From: Haematobia irritans
Taxonomy: Eukaryota; Arthropoda; Insecta; Diptera; Muscidae
NCBI RefSeq assembly: GCF_050003625.1
Contig: NC_134401.1
Location: forward strand, 71,080,632-71,144,631
Direction: 5' to 3'
DNA: 64,000 nucleotides
Part shown: piece after piece, positions 41,271 through 53,852 of the stretch
Layout: each line of letters opens with the position of its first letter
Position numbering within the stretch: the stretch's first letter is position 1
Made by a program: the position numbers and the translations under genes
Notes under the pieces: generated by a model
Told to the model about the DNA's origin: nothing
The model's input: the letters and a program-made list of their open reading frames with translations, nothing else
Databases searched by the model: none

Positions 41271-43108
41271 AGGTTAGGTTAGGTTAGGTTAAAGTGGCAG
41301 CCCGATTAAGATACAGGCTCACTTAGACTATTCAGTCCTTCTCGATTATTTTTCTTCGCTGAACAAACCAGATTGTTCCAAGAACATTAGCAGACTGCTT
41401 AAGTTAACGTTTTTCCAGATCCGCCAGTAATCTGAAGCTATATGATCATAGGTTAGGTTAAAGTGGCAGCCAGATTAAGATTCAGGCTCACTTAGACTAT
41501 TCAGTCCATTGTGATACCACATTAACTAAAAGTACCTATTACATATGGGCACTTCTAGTTTTAACCGTTGAACCTTCTCGATTATTTTATTCTGTTGAAC
41601 CAACCAGATTGTTCCAAAAACATTAGCAGACTGCTTAAGTTAACGTTTTCCAGGTCCGCCAGTAATCTGAAACTATATGCCCCTAAAATTTGCTTACGCC
41701 TTACACAAAATGCAGGACACTCACACAAGAGGTGTTTTATTGATTCCTTTTCCTCCTCATCATGACAGCTCATCCAATAGTCATTATACTTCGCTCCAAT
41801 AGTTTTTGCAAAATCGCCTATCGGGCAGCGATCCGTTATAGCAGATATCAGGAGTGATATCTGGCGTCTCGAGAACACTAGCATATCTAGTGTGCGGTTT
41901 AAGTTTAAATGGGACCATATTTTCTTGGTGTCGTTACAACCCTTGCAATTCTCCTATCGAACATTTGCCTTCATGACAGCCTTCTCACGCAGTAAGAGCT
42001 TGCAGGTAGCCAGAGGCATACCAACAGAATCTAGTTCCCCTGGAATATGTAAGGTAGTTCCTAGCCTTGCTAGCTCATCTGCTTCGCAGTTCCCCGGTAT
42101 GTCCCTATGGCCAGGCACCCATATTAGGTGAATATTGTGCTGCTCAGCCATCTCATTGAGAGATTTGCGGCAGTCGATGGCCGTTTTCGAGTTGAGGGAC
42201 ACAGAGTCAAGGATTTTATTGCAGGTTGACTGTCTGAGTATATATTAATGCCAATATTGCTTGAAGCATTGCTTCTCATCCAATTCACCACTTCTCTTAT
42301 TGCTAATATTTCAGCCTGAAAAACACTACATTGATTAGGTAATCCTTTCGCTATTCGAAGTTCCAGATCTTTAGAATATACTCCGAAACCCACTTGGCCA
42401 TCCAATTTGGAGCCATCAGTGTAGAAATCTATGTATCTTTTATTCCCCGGGGTTCGTGTACACCACGCCTCACAGTTGGGAATTAGAGTCTCAAACTTTT
42501 TGTCGAAAAGTGGACTCGCCAAAGTGCAATCCACTACGTTAGGCACATCTGGCATTATTTTGAGGACCGAACTGTGACCTAACTTTTTTCCGACCACAGC
42601 GATAGCTCGCGCAACCGCACAGCCGTTGTTGCAGCTGACTGCTTGGCCAAAATGTCTAAAGGCAATAGATGCAGTATGACATTAAGGGAATTTGTTCCTG
42701 TCTTGCTGAATGCACCTGAGATACACGAGCACGCCATACGCTGAACTTTGTCTACACTTGTTGGCTGGTGAAGTGCCGGCCACCAGACTACAACACCATA
42801 TAGCATTATAGGTCTAACCACTGCCGTGTATAGCCAATGTACAATTTTTGGTTTTAGTCCCCACTCTTTCCCTATTGCCTTTTTGCACGAGTATAAAGCT
42901 ACCGTTGCTTTTCTCGCCCTTTCTTCAATATTAAGCTTGAAGTTTAGCTTCCTGTCCAAAATAGCGCCAATGTATTTTGCATACTCACTAAAGGGAATTT
43001 CAATACCCCCTAAGGAAATGGGCCTAACCGTGGGAGTTTTGCGATCCTTGCAGTACATGACTAGTTCTGTCTTTGCAGGATTTAGACCATTATCTTTCGC
43101 CCATTTCT
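41271..43108 (-). pseudogene. LOA copies E (3' tip) and D (3' half), left duplicate
   Basis: 41271-41449 duplicates the 3' tip of copy E, and 41450-43108 the 3' half of copy D: Cys/His tail (41582-41884), RNase H (about 41954-42597) and the RT thumb region (42579-43058). Frameshifts separate the pieces. The unit is cut at 43108 by the duplication junction. Confidence 0.9.
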
Positions 43109-44979
43109 AGTCAAAACCCAAGTTTTATTCAGTCCACAGATTTTTTGTTGAGTTTGGGAGTTTCATCATTTCTTCCCAAGGCGTTGGTGGAATTTCACTC
43201 TCATTTGTTGCATTTTGTTATGTGTTTGTAATCTAAGACAGGATTTATTTTCAGACGTTCAAATCGTCGAACATTGGCATCACCTTTGTCTGCTGTTCTT
43301 ATTTCATTTTCAATTTGTGCCTCTTCGATATCCTCTTCAGCAGATTCAAAATCCATTTCTTCGTCCACCTTATCAGTTTGATTTATATTTTCAATTTCCA
43401 ACGAAATCCCATTTTCCTTTAAATAGTCTTGAAACTGTTTTTGGAATTGTTCGTCTAATTGTACATCCTTCATTTCATTTATTGGGTGATATTTCCAGTA
43501 CAAGATTACATCTTTTAAATTATAGTACTGAAGTAACAGAGTTAGATTATTAATAAAATATTGTTATTATCCTTGCTGATTGCTTTTTCATTGGTTACCT
43601 TTTCATGATCGTCTAGCCTTTTGTATTTTCAAAATGACCAACCAAAATTCCTTCAAAAGCTAGTTTATCTAATTTCTTCCTTTTACATTTCGGTATTTGC
43701 ACAAATGCCCTCGATCCGTATACTTTGATATTACTTATATAAGGTTTACTACTAAACAATTTTTCATACGGGGTTTTATCAATGCTCTTTGGTGGCAATC
43801 TATTTTGTATATAATCAGCCTATAAATTCTTTGGAAGATTCGAATAATTCAACAGAGAACGTACCATTTCCCATTTTGTTCCGGGCAATAAGGCACTGAA
43901 GTTTGCATTTTTCATTTGTTCATTTAAAAATTCAGCTCTATTTTTAAATATTCCATTTCTTAAATTTTTTTATAACTTTGTTTTTCTTTGATAATACATA
44001 AACTTTAGTATACCGACAAAAATTATCGATAAAAGTAAGAAAATACATCTTCCGTGAGCTTGAACTTGAAGCGGACCACAAACATCAATGTGTACTAAAT
44101 CCAAAATCTCCGAAGACTTACTTTTACTCTCTATTGGAAATGGAATTATGGTCATTTTCGATTCAGCACACGTATCGCAAAATTTCTTATATGGCGTTTT
44201 TTTAATATATTCTTACGTTATTAAATTCTCTGGCTACCTTTATATTGATGTTACGAGTGCTCCAAATGATTTGGGTAGGCTGTTCAACATTATTGCGACC
44301 ATTGAGTTTCCTTTTATTTCCTCATCCATGTCCAGCAATTGAACTCTTAAACCATTCAAACTAGTTATGTGTCCTTGCATATTTTTGCCATCTAGCATTC
44401 TCTTATAAATTTTCGAAGCAGTTTTTTTTTTGCCATTGACTTCCTTCCATAAGTCTTTTGAAGAGTATTTCACATAGATTTCGATGACGGCGACATCCTA
44501 ATCAAATGAATTTGCGAATTTTCGACACACATTGGAATCGTTGCTCTAGGTTTTTGATCCAGCTTTCTCGATTCTGGTGTGACTGGATTAGGCATTTCCT
44601 TATCCATAATGTCCACTAAGTCCATTTAAATTTCCATATAAAATAATTACAGGAATTCAACAATGGAAACAAGCACTTCATTTCCATCATTTTGTCTGGA
44701 TTTTATTGCTTCTATTACTCTTTAACCATGGACGACTGGGCCCAAATCCCATTAGAAATTTCCGAATAATAAATAAAAAACGCACATCGACTTTGAACGC
44801 TTTGAACAGAGGATTAACATTTATTTCTAGAAAACAATGTGTTAGGAAACAATTTTAACGGAGGAATAAAATTTATTTCTAGAAAACAATGTGTTAGTTA
44901 ACAATTTTAAAATAAAGCTACTTAGATCAAATCAAATATGTCCAAATACAGGGTAGAATATGTAGTATATTTTCTAACA
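43109..44979 (-). mobile_element. copia element, right-unit copy (5' half)
   Basis: Begins in the RT region at the duplication junction and contains the acidic linker (43201-43503), integrase C-part (43613-43798), integrase entry (43970-44155), gag (44240-44473), primer site (44734-44750) and 5' LTR (44752-44979). It is nearly identical to 37908-39779. Confidence 0.9.
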
Positions 44980-45655
44980 CAAAATAGGTTCGAAATCCTA
45001 TTTTCATTACGTTTCGTTAACTGTATGATATTTGAGAATTTTTCCTCATGACTGCCACCTACTGACCCAGTTTCGCTTCACAGCATCGTTCTGTTGTATT
45101 TCCTCCTATCTGTGATGGGTTTATCTTGCTCACTGAGTAGTTTTCGGTGTTGCTAAAAGTTTCATTCATTCGTTGGGAAGTATCAATCTTGATATATACA
45201 AATTATTTGAAAATAAATAATTTTACCATAAATTTCGAATGTGGGCATGATTGGTACTAATCCAGTCTTAAGTGTATTGTCAACTATATAACTTTTTGTT
45301 TTGGACCTATTTTGCCATATGTCATGAAATAAGCCCTATAATATTAGAATTCAATCACAAACGATTTCAATTCGGTAAAATTTTCCGGTCGCCAGAACCT
45401 GAAACTTTTACGAATGCCTTTGCCGTAACTGTCCTGATAGCTACACATCGATATTCTCGCATAACTACTACAACAATAACAATAAGATCAAACGAACAAG
45501 TCAAAGACATAAAAAAAGTGTTTATTTACAAACATTTCGATAGGAGAAAGCAATGAAACAACATAAAAGATAATCAGAAAACAAACACAGTAAACAAAAA
45601 AAAAACATATTCTAACAAGTGGTGACGTAGTTTTATCATTACAATTTAAAATTAA
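44980..45655. other. unassigned segment, duplicate of 39780-40455
   Basis: Same content as the left unit, with a few substitutions near 45369-45411. No gene recognised. Confidence 0.4.
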
Positions 45656-46193
45656 CGGAACAATACCAGAGAACTGTGAAGCGAATGAGATAACAAGGCT
45701 AGGAACTTCCTTACATATTGCAGGGGAAGAGAATCTATTGTCATGCCTTCTACAAACTCATAGTTCTCGAAAAGGCTTTTATGATAGGGAATTTCCGATA
45801 GGAGAATTGCAAGGGTTGGAACGACACCAAGCAAATATGACAACATCTATACTTAAACTACACACTAGATATGCTATTGTTTTCAAGACGTCCTACATCA
45901 CTTCCGATATCTGCAATAACGGTTGAAGCCTGCTGAGCTGTCATGATGCGGAGGAAAAGGGATCAATTAAACACCCCTTGTATGAGTGCCATGTATTGTG
46001 TGTGAGGGGTAGACAGCATTTTGTTGACTTAAGCAGTTTGCTAATGTTTTTGGAACAATCAAGTTGATTCTACAGAAGAAAAACTAGAAGTGCGTTTACG
46101 TATGTTAATAACGGTAAAACTAGAAGTGCGTTTACGTATGTTAATAAATATTTTTAGTTAAAGTGGTATTACAATTGACTGAATAGTCTAATG
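45656..46193 (+). pseudogene. LOA 3' fragment, right duplicate
   Basis: Duplicate of 40456-40993. It ends with GTCTAATG at 46186-46193, the left target duplication of the intact hAT. Confidence 0.75.
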
Positions 46194-46780
46194 CAGAGCT
46201 TCCCAAATCCTAGGGCGCCCCCCCTAGGGGGGCACCACGAGGTTCCAGGGGGGCGCATTTTTTGTTGAGCAGGTTTTGTATAATTACATATGTATGTTAA
46301 AACAACTCTAATTGTTAAGTTCAACAAAACATCAATAATATACTACAAAAGAGCATACCATTCGTACATTTCGAAATGTTCATTTATAAGCACAGTGAGA
46401 AAAGAATAGAAGTTACATGCAATTCTATAATTTGTTGTAGTTTTTCCATTATTAGTCGTTCACTTTATTTAGGTTAGGTTAGGTTAGGTTAAAGTGGCAG
46501 CCCGATTAAGATACAGGCTCACTTAGACTATTCAGTCCTTCTCGATTATTTTTCTTCGCTGAACAAACCAGATTGTTCCAAGAACATTAGCAGACTGCTT
46601 AAGTTAACGTTTTCCAGATCCGCCAGTAATCTGAAGCTATATGATCATAGGTTAGGTTAAAGTGGCAGCCAGATTAAGATTCAGGCTCACTTAGACTATT
46701 CAGTCCATTGTGATACCACATTAACTAAAAGTACCTATTACATATGGGCACTTCTAGTTTTAACCGTTGAACCTTCTCGA

Positions 46781-49700
46781 TTATTTTATTCTGTTGAACC
46801 AACCAGATTGTTCCAAAAACATTAGCAGACTGCTTAAGTTAACGTTTTCCAGGTCCGCCAGTAATCTGAAACTATATGCCCCTAAAATTTGCTTACGCCT
46901 TACACAAAATGCAGGACACTCACACAAGAGGTGTTTTATTGATTCCTTTTCCTCCTCATCATGACAGCTCATCCAATAGTCATTATACTTCGCTCCAATA
47001 GTTTTTGCAAAATCGCCTATCGGGCAGCGATCCGTTATAGCAGATATCAGGAGTGATATCTGGCGTCTCGAGAACACTAGCATATCTAGTGTGCGGTTTA
47101 AGTTTAAATGGGACCATATTTTCTTGGTGTCGTTACAACCCTTGCAATTCTCCCATCGAACATTTGCCTTCATGACAGCCTTCTCACGCAGTAAGAGCTT
47201 GCAGGTAGCCAGAGGCATACCAACAGAATCTAGTTCCCCTGGAATATGTAAGGTAGTTCCTAGCCTTGCTAGCTCATCTGCTTCGCAGTTCCCCGGTATG
47301 TCCCTATGACCAGGCACCCATATTAGGTGAATATTGTGCTGCTCAGCCATCTCATTGAGAGATTTGCGGCAGTCGATGGCCGTTTTCGAGTTGAGGGACA
47401 CAGAGTCAAGGATTTTATTGCAGGTTGACTGTCTGAGTATATATTAATGCCAATATTGCTTGAAGCATTATTTCTCATCCAATTCACCACTTCTCTTATT
47501 GCTAATATTTCAGCCTGAAAAACACTACATTGATTAGGTAATCCTTTCGCTATTCGAAGTTCCAGATCTTTAGAATATACTCCGAAACCCACTTGGCCAT
47601 CCAATTTGGAGCCATCAGTGTAGAAATCTATGTATCTTTTATTCCCCGGGGTTCGTGTACACCACGCCTCACAGTTGGGAATTAGAGTCTCAAACTTTTT
47701 GTCGAAAAGTGGACTCGCCAAAGTGCAATCCACTACGTTAGGCACATCTGGCATTATTTTGAGGACCGAACTGTGACCGTAACTTTTTTCCGACCACAGC
47801 GATAGCTCGCGCAACCGCACAGCCGTTGTTGCAGCTGACTGCTTGGCCAAAATGTCTAAAGGCAATAGATGCAGTATGACATTAAGGGAATTTGTTCCTG
47901 TCTTGCTGAATGCACCTGAGATACACGAGCACGCCATACGCTGAACTTTGTCTAAACTTGTTGGCTGGTGAAGTGCCGGCCACCAGACTACAACACCATA
48001 TAGCATTATAGGTCTAACCACTGCCGTGTATAGCCAATGTACAATTTTTGGTTTTAGTCCCCACTTTTTCCCTATTGCCTTTTTGCACGAGTATAAAGCT
48101 ACCGTTGCTTTTCTCGCCCTTTCTTCAATATTAAGCTTAAAGTTCAGCTTCCTGTCCAAAATAGCGCCAATGTATTTTGCACACTCACTAAAGGGAATTT
48201 CAATACCCCCTAAGGAAATGGGCCTAACCGTGGGAGTTTTGCGATCCTTGCAGTACATGACTAGTTCTGTCTTTGCAGGATTTACACCAAGACCATTATC
48301 TTTCGCCCATTTCTCAGTCATCCGGAGGGCTCTCTGTATAATATTTCTAACTGTTGATGGGAATTTTCCCCTGACTGCTAGCGCCACATCATCTACGTAT
48401 GCCACCACTTGTATCCTTTCTTTTTCTAGGGAAACCAGAAATGTCGTTTATAGCAATATTCCAAAGAAGAGGTGATAGAACTCCTCCTTGAGGAGTGCCT
48501 CTGTTCACATACATTTGTATGTTTGCTTGTCCTAGTGTGGCTGAAATGCGTCTCTTCCTTAGAAGTTCGTCTAACAGCCTAAGTATACCTGGATCAACAT
48601 TCAGAGTTGTCAGTCCATTTAACATCGAGCTCGGATGGACGTTATTGAACGCCCCTTCGATGTCTAGAAACGCCACGATTGTGTATTCTTTGACAGATAG
48701 TGAGCTTTCAATAAAGCTGACTAGTTCATGTAATGCGGTCTCAGTAGACCTGCCCTTCGAGTATGCATGTTGTCGTTTCGAGAGCAAACTTGAATCGATG
48801 ATAGTTCTAAGATAAATATCTATCATCCTCTCCAGAGTCTTAAGTAGGAATGATGATAAGCTGATTGGTCGGAAATCCTTCGCATTCGAGTGATTTTGAT
48901 TCCCTCCACTTTCCTGGAATATATGCTAAGTTGATACATCCTATATATATCACCGACAACCAGGAGATAATTCTGTCAGCCACCGCTTGTAACTCCGCCG
49001 GAGTAATTCCATCAGGTCCGGGGGATTTGAATGATCCAAAGCTATTTAACGCCCATTTTATTCTAGATTCCGATACAATTTCCTCGATAGGAAACGATCG
49101 CTGAGCCACTGTGGCACCGCCAGTACATGGTTCAACCGTCTGATTTCCGGGAAAATGTGTGTCCAATAGTACCTCCAACGTCTCCTCACTGGACGTATTC
49201 TCAATGCTGCTGCAGTAATCATTCCAAGAGTTATGCTAAGCCTTTCTCAGTTCTCGCTTGTATCCTCTCAGATTCTTCTTGTAAGCGTCCCAATCCACAG
49301 GAGCTCTGGTGGACTTTGCTTTGTTAAAGAGCTTCCTGCACGATTTCCTCATATTACCTAACTCCGTAGACCACCATGGTGGTCCATTTTCCCCCTTGGT
49401 CTTCCCTCTAGGGCATGCAGCTTTCAGTGAAATGTTGAAGGCCTTAGTAATCCTCTCCACCGCGTGTTCGATAACTTGCACAGTGCTCATATTTGTCTCT
49501 GGTATTTCCGGTATCATCATATTGAACGATTCCATATACCTATTCCAGTCAGCTTTCCTAACATTTGGCGGAAATATGGTCTTGGTGGTATGAACATCAA
49601 ATTTGAAACTGATGTAGCGATGATCTGAGAAGCTATGTTCACTTAAAACTTGCCAATCAGATATCATTTCATTCAGTTCTTGCGAAGCCAAGGTGACGTC

Positions 49701-50266
49701 CGCAACCTCTTGCCTCTTTTTAGTAACAAAGGTTGGGGCATCTCCCTTATTGCAAACTACCAAATTAGTACGCAAAAAAAATCTAGGAGTGACTCTCCTC
49801 TTGTATTAATATCACCACTTCCCCATATACTATGATGTGCATTTGCATCGCATCCCATAATGAGTTTTTTCTTTGTTTTCAATGACTCCTCAACTAAGGT
49901 GTTAACGGCACATGGAGGCATCTCCCTATCATGTCCCATGTAGACCGAAGATACCCAATATTTGCAGTTGGCTATTTCTAAACTGGCAACGACGGTGTCT
50001 GTATTGCACATTGAAGGAACCAGAAACAAGTTGAGCTCGTTTTTAGCCATTATATAGGCTCGATTTACATCACTACCAGTATACTGCAATAGTTTAAAGC
50101 CCGGAGTACTTAATTCACATATTTTGTTTCTATAAACATATGGTTCTTGAATAAGAACTATATCTATGTCCCCTTTCATCAGGAGAATTTTTAAGGCAGC
50201 ACATGCAGCCTTACAATGATGAAGATTTATCTGGAGGATCCGTAGGACCATCGAGATTTTCAACAA
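46781..50266 (-). pseudogene. LOA copy D ORF2 (several frameshifts)
   Basis: The pieces on the minus strand are endonuclease (49757-50266, GCDANAHHSIWGS present), broken at a T8 run near 49772; 49236-49775, ending at a nonsense codon where copy E has Gln; 48840-49178 with KSPGPDGITPAELQ; 48389-48826 with SKRQHAYSKGRSTET, motif A FLDIEGAFNNV and TPQGGVLSPLLW; 47323-48408, in which the catalytic box reads YVDD instead of YADD, then RNase H with DFYTDGS; and 46781-47401 with WVPGHRDIPGNCEADELA and the tail CMSCHDEEEKESIKHLLCECPAF, a CCHC-like zinc motif. A deletion of about 90 bp lies near 49197. Confidence 0.9.
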
Positions 50267-51436
50267 CCGTCACATCAGCCGCTTCAATCGAGTCATCAAG
50301 AATGTCCCCTTCAGAGATCTCGGTGACTCTCGCAATAACCATAGGTTCACCTTTGGTGGGTTCTGAGGCAGTAGAAGCCTCCTCACGCATACGATATCTA
50401 TCCATGTCTTCAACTTTGGTATCTCCCTCGACTTCGCAAGAGGATCCGCTTACTTCTGATTCAGACAGAGGCTTGTCCATTTCTGAATCCTTTAGCTGAT
50501 CGTTTTTATACACCTTCATTTGGATATAATGAAAGCCATAACATACACGGCCCTGAGACTTTGCTAGATGTGGCAAAGACTGAGTGTTCAATATAAACAC
50601 TGCATGCCGTCTTGGCCCATCCACTTCATCCAAACGGCAAACCTTCCAATCAGCTGTTGGAAGATCTGGATTGCATTGTTTCAGTCTATTTAAAATAGAT
50701 TCAGGGCCAGGAGGGTTTGCAGGTATCCACGCATGTGCTCTAGGTCTAGCCGGTATGTCTTTCTTCTCGACTAACTCTAGAGCAGCTCCTCCCAAACTTC
50801 ACCAATTAGTATCAGAGCAGCTTTAAAACATTCTATAGACCTCTGGTCCTCAAATGCGACTAGCTTAAATCGTCCTTGATACCAACCAGCCTCTTGGTGA
50901 CGAGGATCTGGGCCGGGAAACTTTTCCAACACCTGTGAGTAGACGCCCGACAAAGCATTCTCAATTTCCCCCCATTTTTGCTTTGGAACCATACCGTCCA
51001 ATGCTCCTTTATTTATGATAGCCATCACAAGGCTGTCTTTAGCAACTGAGGAAAACGATGGTTGATCCCTTTTGGAGGATGGCAGCTCATCCGGTGATCG
51101 TTCCCTTTTTCCAGCCGCAAGAATTCTTTGAGCCCATTTTAAGGAATCGCTTTGTTTAGCCGACAACGTGTTTGGGTCGACTGATCCTAATTTCTTTAGG
51201 ATAAACAAAGCATTTCTGCGTTCCTTGAATCTCTTTCGTGAGGGATTACCTCCTTTTGATGCCGTTACCATGGAAAAGGTTCGAATTGTCAAATTGTCGT
51301 CAACTGTCGACCCGTCTACAGGTCGACTAATTGGGCCTAACTCTTGGTCATTGCCCAAATTTAGAACTCCAGTCGATAGCCGTCCACTGGGCCCTGAAGT
51401 TAGCAACCCAGTGGATGTCTTTGAATTTCTCTGCAT
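50211..51436 (-). pseudogene. LOA copy D ORF1 (DUF4780-type), one frameshift
   Basis: Starts MQRNSK at 51436 as in copy 1. The first frame runs to 50777 and breaks at GEVWEELL. The rest continues from 50795 (GGAALELVEKKDIPARPRAHAWIP) to 50211. The cause is a one-base deletion: copy 1 has TTTGGGAAGGAGC and D has TTTGGGAGGAGC. Copy E carries the same deletion. RNA-binding is inferred from the family. Confidence 0.88.
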
Positions 51437-51511
51437 GGTGGCCTAATATCCCACCACACTTGAAATTCGTAGTAGGTACTTATTACGATGATTTTATCCG
51501 CTATTAAAAAA

Positions 51512-51528
51512 CACGTCCGTTCCGTTCG
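51512..51528 (-). promoter_or_regulatory. LOA copy D core promoter (MTE + DPE-like)
   Basis: Minus-strand CGAACGGAACGG (51517-51528) matches the MTE consensus CSARCSSAACGS exactly. It is overlapped by GGACGTG (51512-51518), DPE-like. The motif starts about 13 bp from the element end, suggesting loss of a few 5' bases compared with copy E. Confidence 0.6.
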
Positions 51529-53852
51529 ACGGTTGAATGGAATGCTCCTAAAAGTTGCTTGCGCTTTACACAAAATGCAGGACACTCACACAAGAGGTGT
51601 TTAATTGATTCTTTTTCCTCCGCATCATGACAGCTCATACAATAGTCATTATACTTCGCGCCAATAGTTTTTGCAAAATCGCCTATCAGGCAGCGACCCG
51701 TTATAGCAGATATCAGGAGTGATATCTGACGTCTCGAGAACATTAGCATATCTAGTGTGCGGTTTAAGTTGAAATGGGGCCATATTTGCTTGGTGTCGTT
51801 ACAACCCTTGCAATTCTCCCATCGAACATTTGCCATCATAACGGCCTTCTCACGCAGTATGAGCTTGCAGGTAGCTAGGGGCATACCAACAAAATATGTA
51901 AAGTAGTCCCTAGCCTTGCCAACTCATCCGCTTCGCAGTTCCCCGGTATGTTCCTATGGCCAGGCACCCATATTAGGTGAATATTGTAATATTGGCTAAA
52001 GGCAATAGATGCAGCATGACATTAAGGGAATTTGCTCCAGTCTTGCTGAATGCGCCTGATATACACAAACACGCCATACGCTGAACTTTATCTAAACAAG
52101 TCGGTTTCTGAAGTGCCGGCCACCAGACTACAACACCATATAACATTACAGGTCTAACCACTGCCGTGTATAGCCAATGCACAATTTTTGGTTTTAGTCC
52201 CCACTTTTTTCCTATTGCCTTTTTTCACGAGTACAAAGCTACCGTTGCTTTTTTCGCCCTTTCTTCAATATTAAGCTTAAAGTTCAGCTTCCTGTCCAAA
52301 ATAACGCCAAGGTATTTTGCACACTCACCAAAGGGAATTTCAATATCCCCTAAGGAAATAGGCCTAACCGTGGGAGTACATGCTAATTCTGCCTTTGCAG
52401 GATTTAACCCAAGACCATTGTATTTCGCCCATTTCTCAGTCATCCGGAGGGCCCTCTGAATAATATCTCTGATTGTCGATGGGAATTTTCCCCTGACTGC
52501 CAGAGCCACATCATCTGTGTATGCCACCACTTTTATCCTTTCTTTTTCTAGGGTAACCAGAAGGTTATTTATAGCAACATTCCAAAGAAGAGGTGATATA
52601 ACTCCTCCTTGGGGAGTGCCTCTGTTCACATACCTCTGTATGTTTGCTTTTCCTAGTGTGGCTGAAATACGTCTCTTCATTAGCAGTTCGTCTAACAGCC
52701 TGAGTATACATGGATCAACATTCGGAGTTGTCAGTCCATTTAATATCGAGCTCGGATGGACACTATTGAACGCCCCTTCGATGTCTAGCAACGCCACGAT
52801 TGTGTATTCTTTGACAGATAGTGAGCTTTCAATAAAGCTGACTAGTTCATGTAGTGCGGTCTCAGTAGACCTGCCCTTCGAGTATGCATGCTGTCGTTTC
52901 GAGAACAAACTTGAATCGATGCTAGTTCTAAGATAAATATCTATCATCCTCTCCAGAGTCTTAAGTAGGAATGAGGATAAGCTGATTGGTCGGAAATCCT
53001 TCGCCCTCGAATGAGAGGCTTTTCCCGCTTTAGGTATGAAAACGACTTTTGTTTCCCTCCACTTTCCTGTGATATATTATAATTTGATACATCCTTTATA
53101 TATCGCCGACAACCAGCGGATAATTTTGTCAGTTACTGCTTGTAACTCCGCCGGAGTAATTCCATCAGGTCAGGGGGGTTTGAATGGTCCAAAGCTATTT
53201 AGGGCCCATCTTATTCTAGTTTCCGATACAATTTCCTCGATAGGAAACGACCGCTGAGCAACTGTGGCACCGCCAGTACATGGTTCAACCGTCTGATTTC
53301 CAGGAAAATGTGTGTCCAATAGTACCTCCAGCGTCTCCTCACTGAACGTTGTCCAATTGCCCTCCGACGTTTTAATGAAACCTGGAGCGGAGTTGGTGGA
53401 TGCTAGAACCTTCCGTAGTCTGGAAGCCTCGGACGTATTCTCAGTACTGCTGCAGTAATCATTCCAAGAGTTATGCTGAGCCTTTCTCAGTTCTCGCTTG
53501 TATCCTATCGGATTCATCTTGTAAGCGTCCCTCAGGGGTTCTGGTGGACTTTGCCTTGTTAAAGAGCTTCCTGCAGGATTTCCTCATATTACTTAATTCC
53601 GTAGAACACCATGGTGGTCGATTTTCCCCCCTTGGCTTCCCTCTAGGGCATGCAGCTTTCAGTGAAATGTTGAAGGCCTTAGTAATCCTCTCCACCGCGT
53701 GTTCGATAACTTGCACAGTGCTCATATTTGTCTCTGTTATTTCCGGTATCATCATATTGAACGATTCCCTATACCTATTCCAGTCAACTTTCCTAACATT
53801 TGGCGGAAATATGGTCTTGGTGATATGAACATCAAATTTTAAACTGATGTAG

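Larger units (their letters stand above)
37908..43108. repeat. 5.2-kb tandem duplication, left unit
   Basis: Features recur at a constant offset of 5200 bp (38001 and 43201, 40072 and 45272, 42826 and 48026). The unit runs from inside the copia RT (AGTCAAAACCC) to inside the RT of the antisense LOA copy D (GCCCATTTCT). The junction at 43108 reads CCCATTTCT-AGTCAAAACCC. The intact LOA sequence (48308) reads CCCATTTCTCAGTCATCC, so AGTCA is a 5-bp microhomology shared by both parents. Confidence 0.95.
43109..48308. repeat. 5.2-kb tandem duplication, right unit
   Basis: The second unit, differing from the first by only scattered substitutions and small indels (for example, the first has lost 7 bp in GATTTAGACCATT near 43081 and one base in CTGTGACC near 42578). 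Sequence continues past 48308 into the rest of LOA copy D, so the right unit holds the original arrangement on that side. Confidence 0.95.
46650..51541 (-). mobile_element. LOA copy D, inserted in copy E in the same orientation
   Basis: Full length: 5' end with promoter motifs at about 51541, ORF1, ORF2, and 3' UTR ending in two TAACC units at 46650. At the borders copy E reads TTAGGAGCAT on the 5' side and GATCATATAGC on the 3' side, with the expected uninterrupted E sequence TAGGAGCATATAGC. GAGCAT/GATCAT is thus a 6-bp target duplication with one later change. Confidence 0.85.

Noticed and set aside
46471..46490. GGTTA/TTAGG repeats as a telomere or interstitial telomeric site
   Set aside because: Only two to four units, always at an LOA 3' end and repeated at each copy, so they are element tails.
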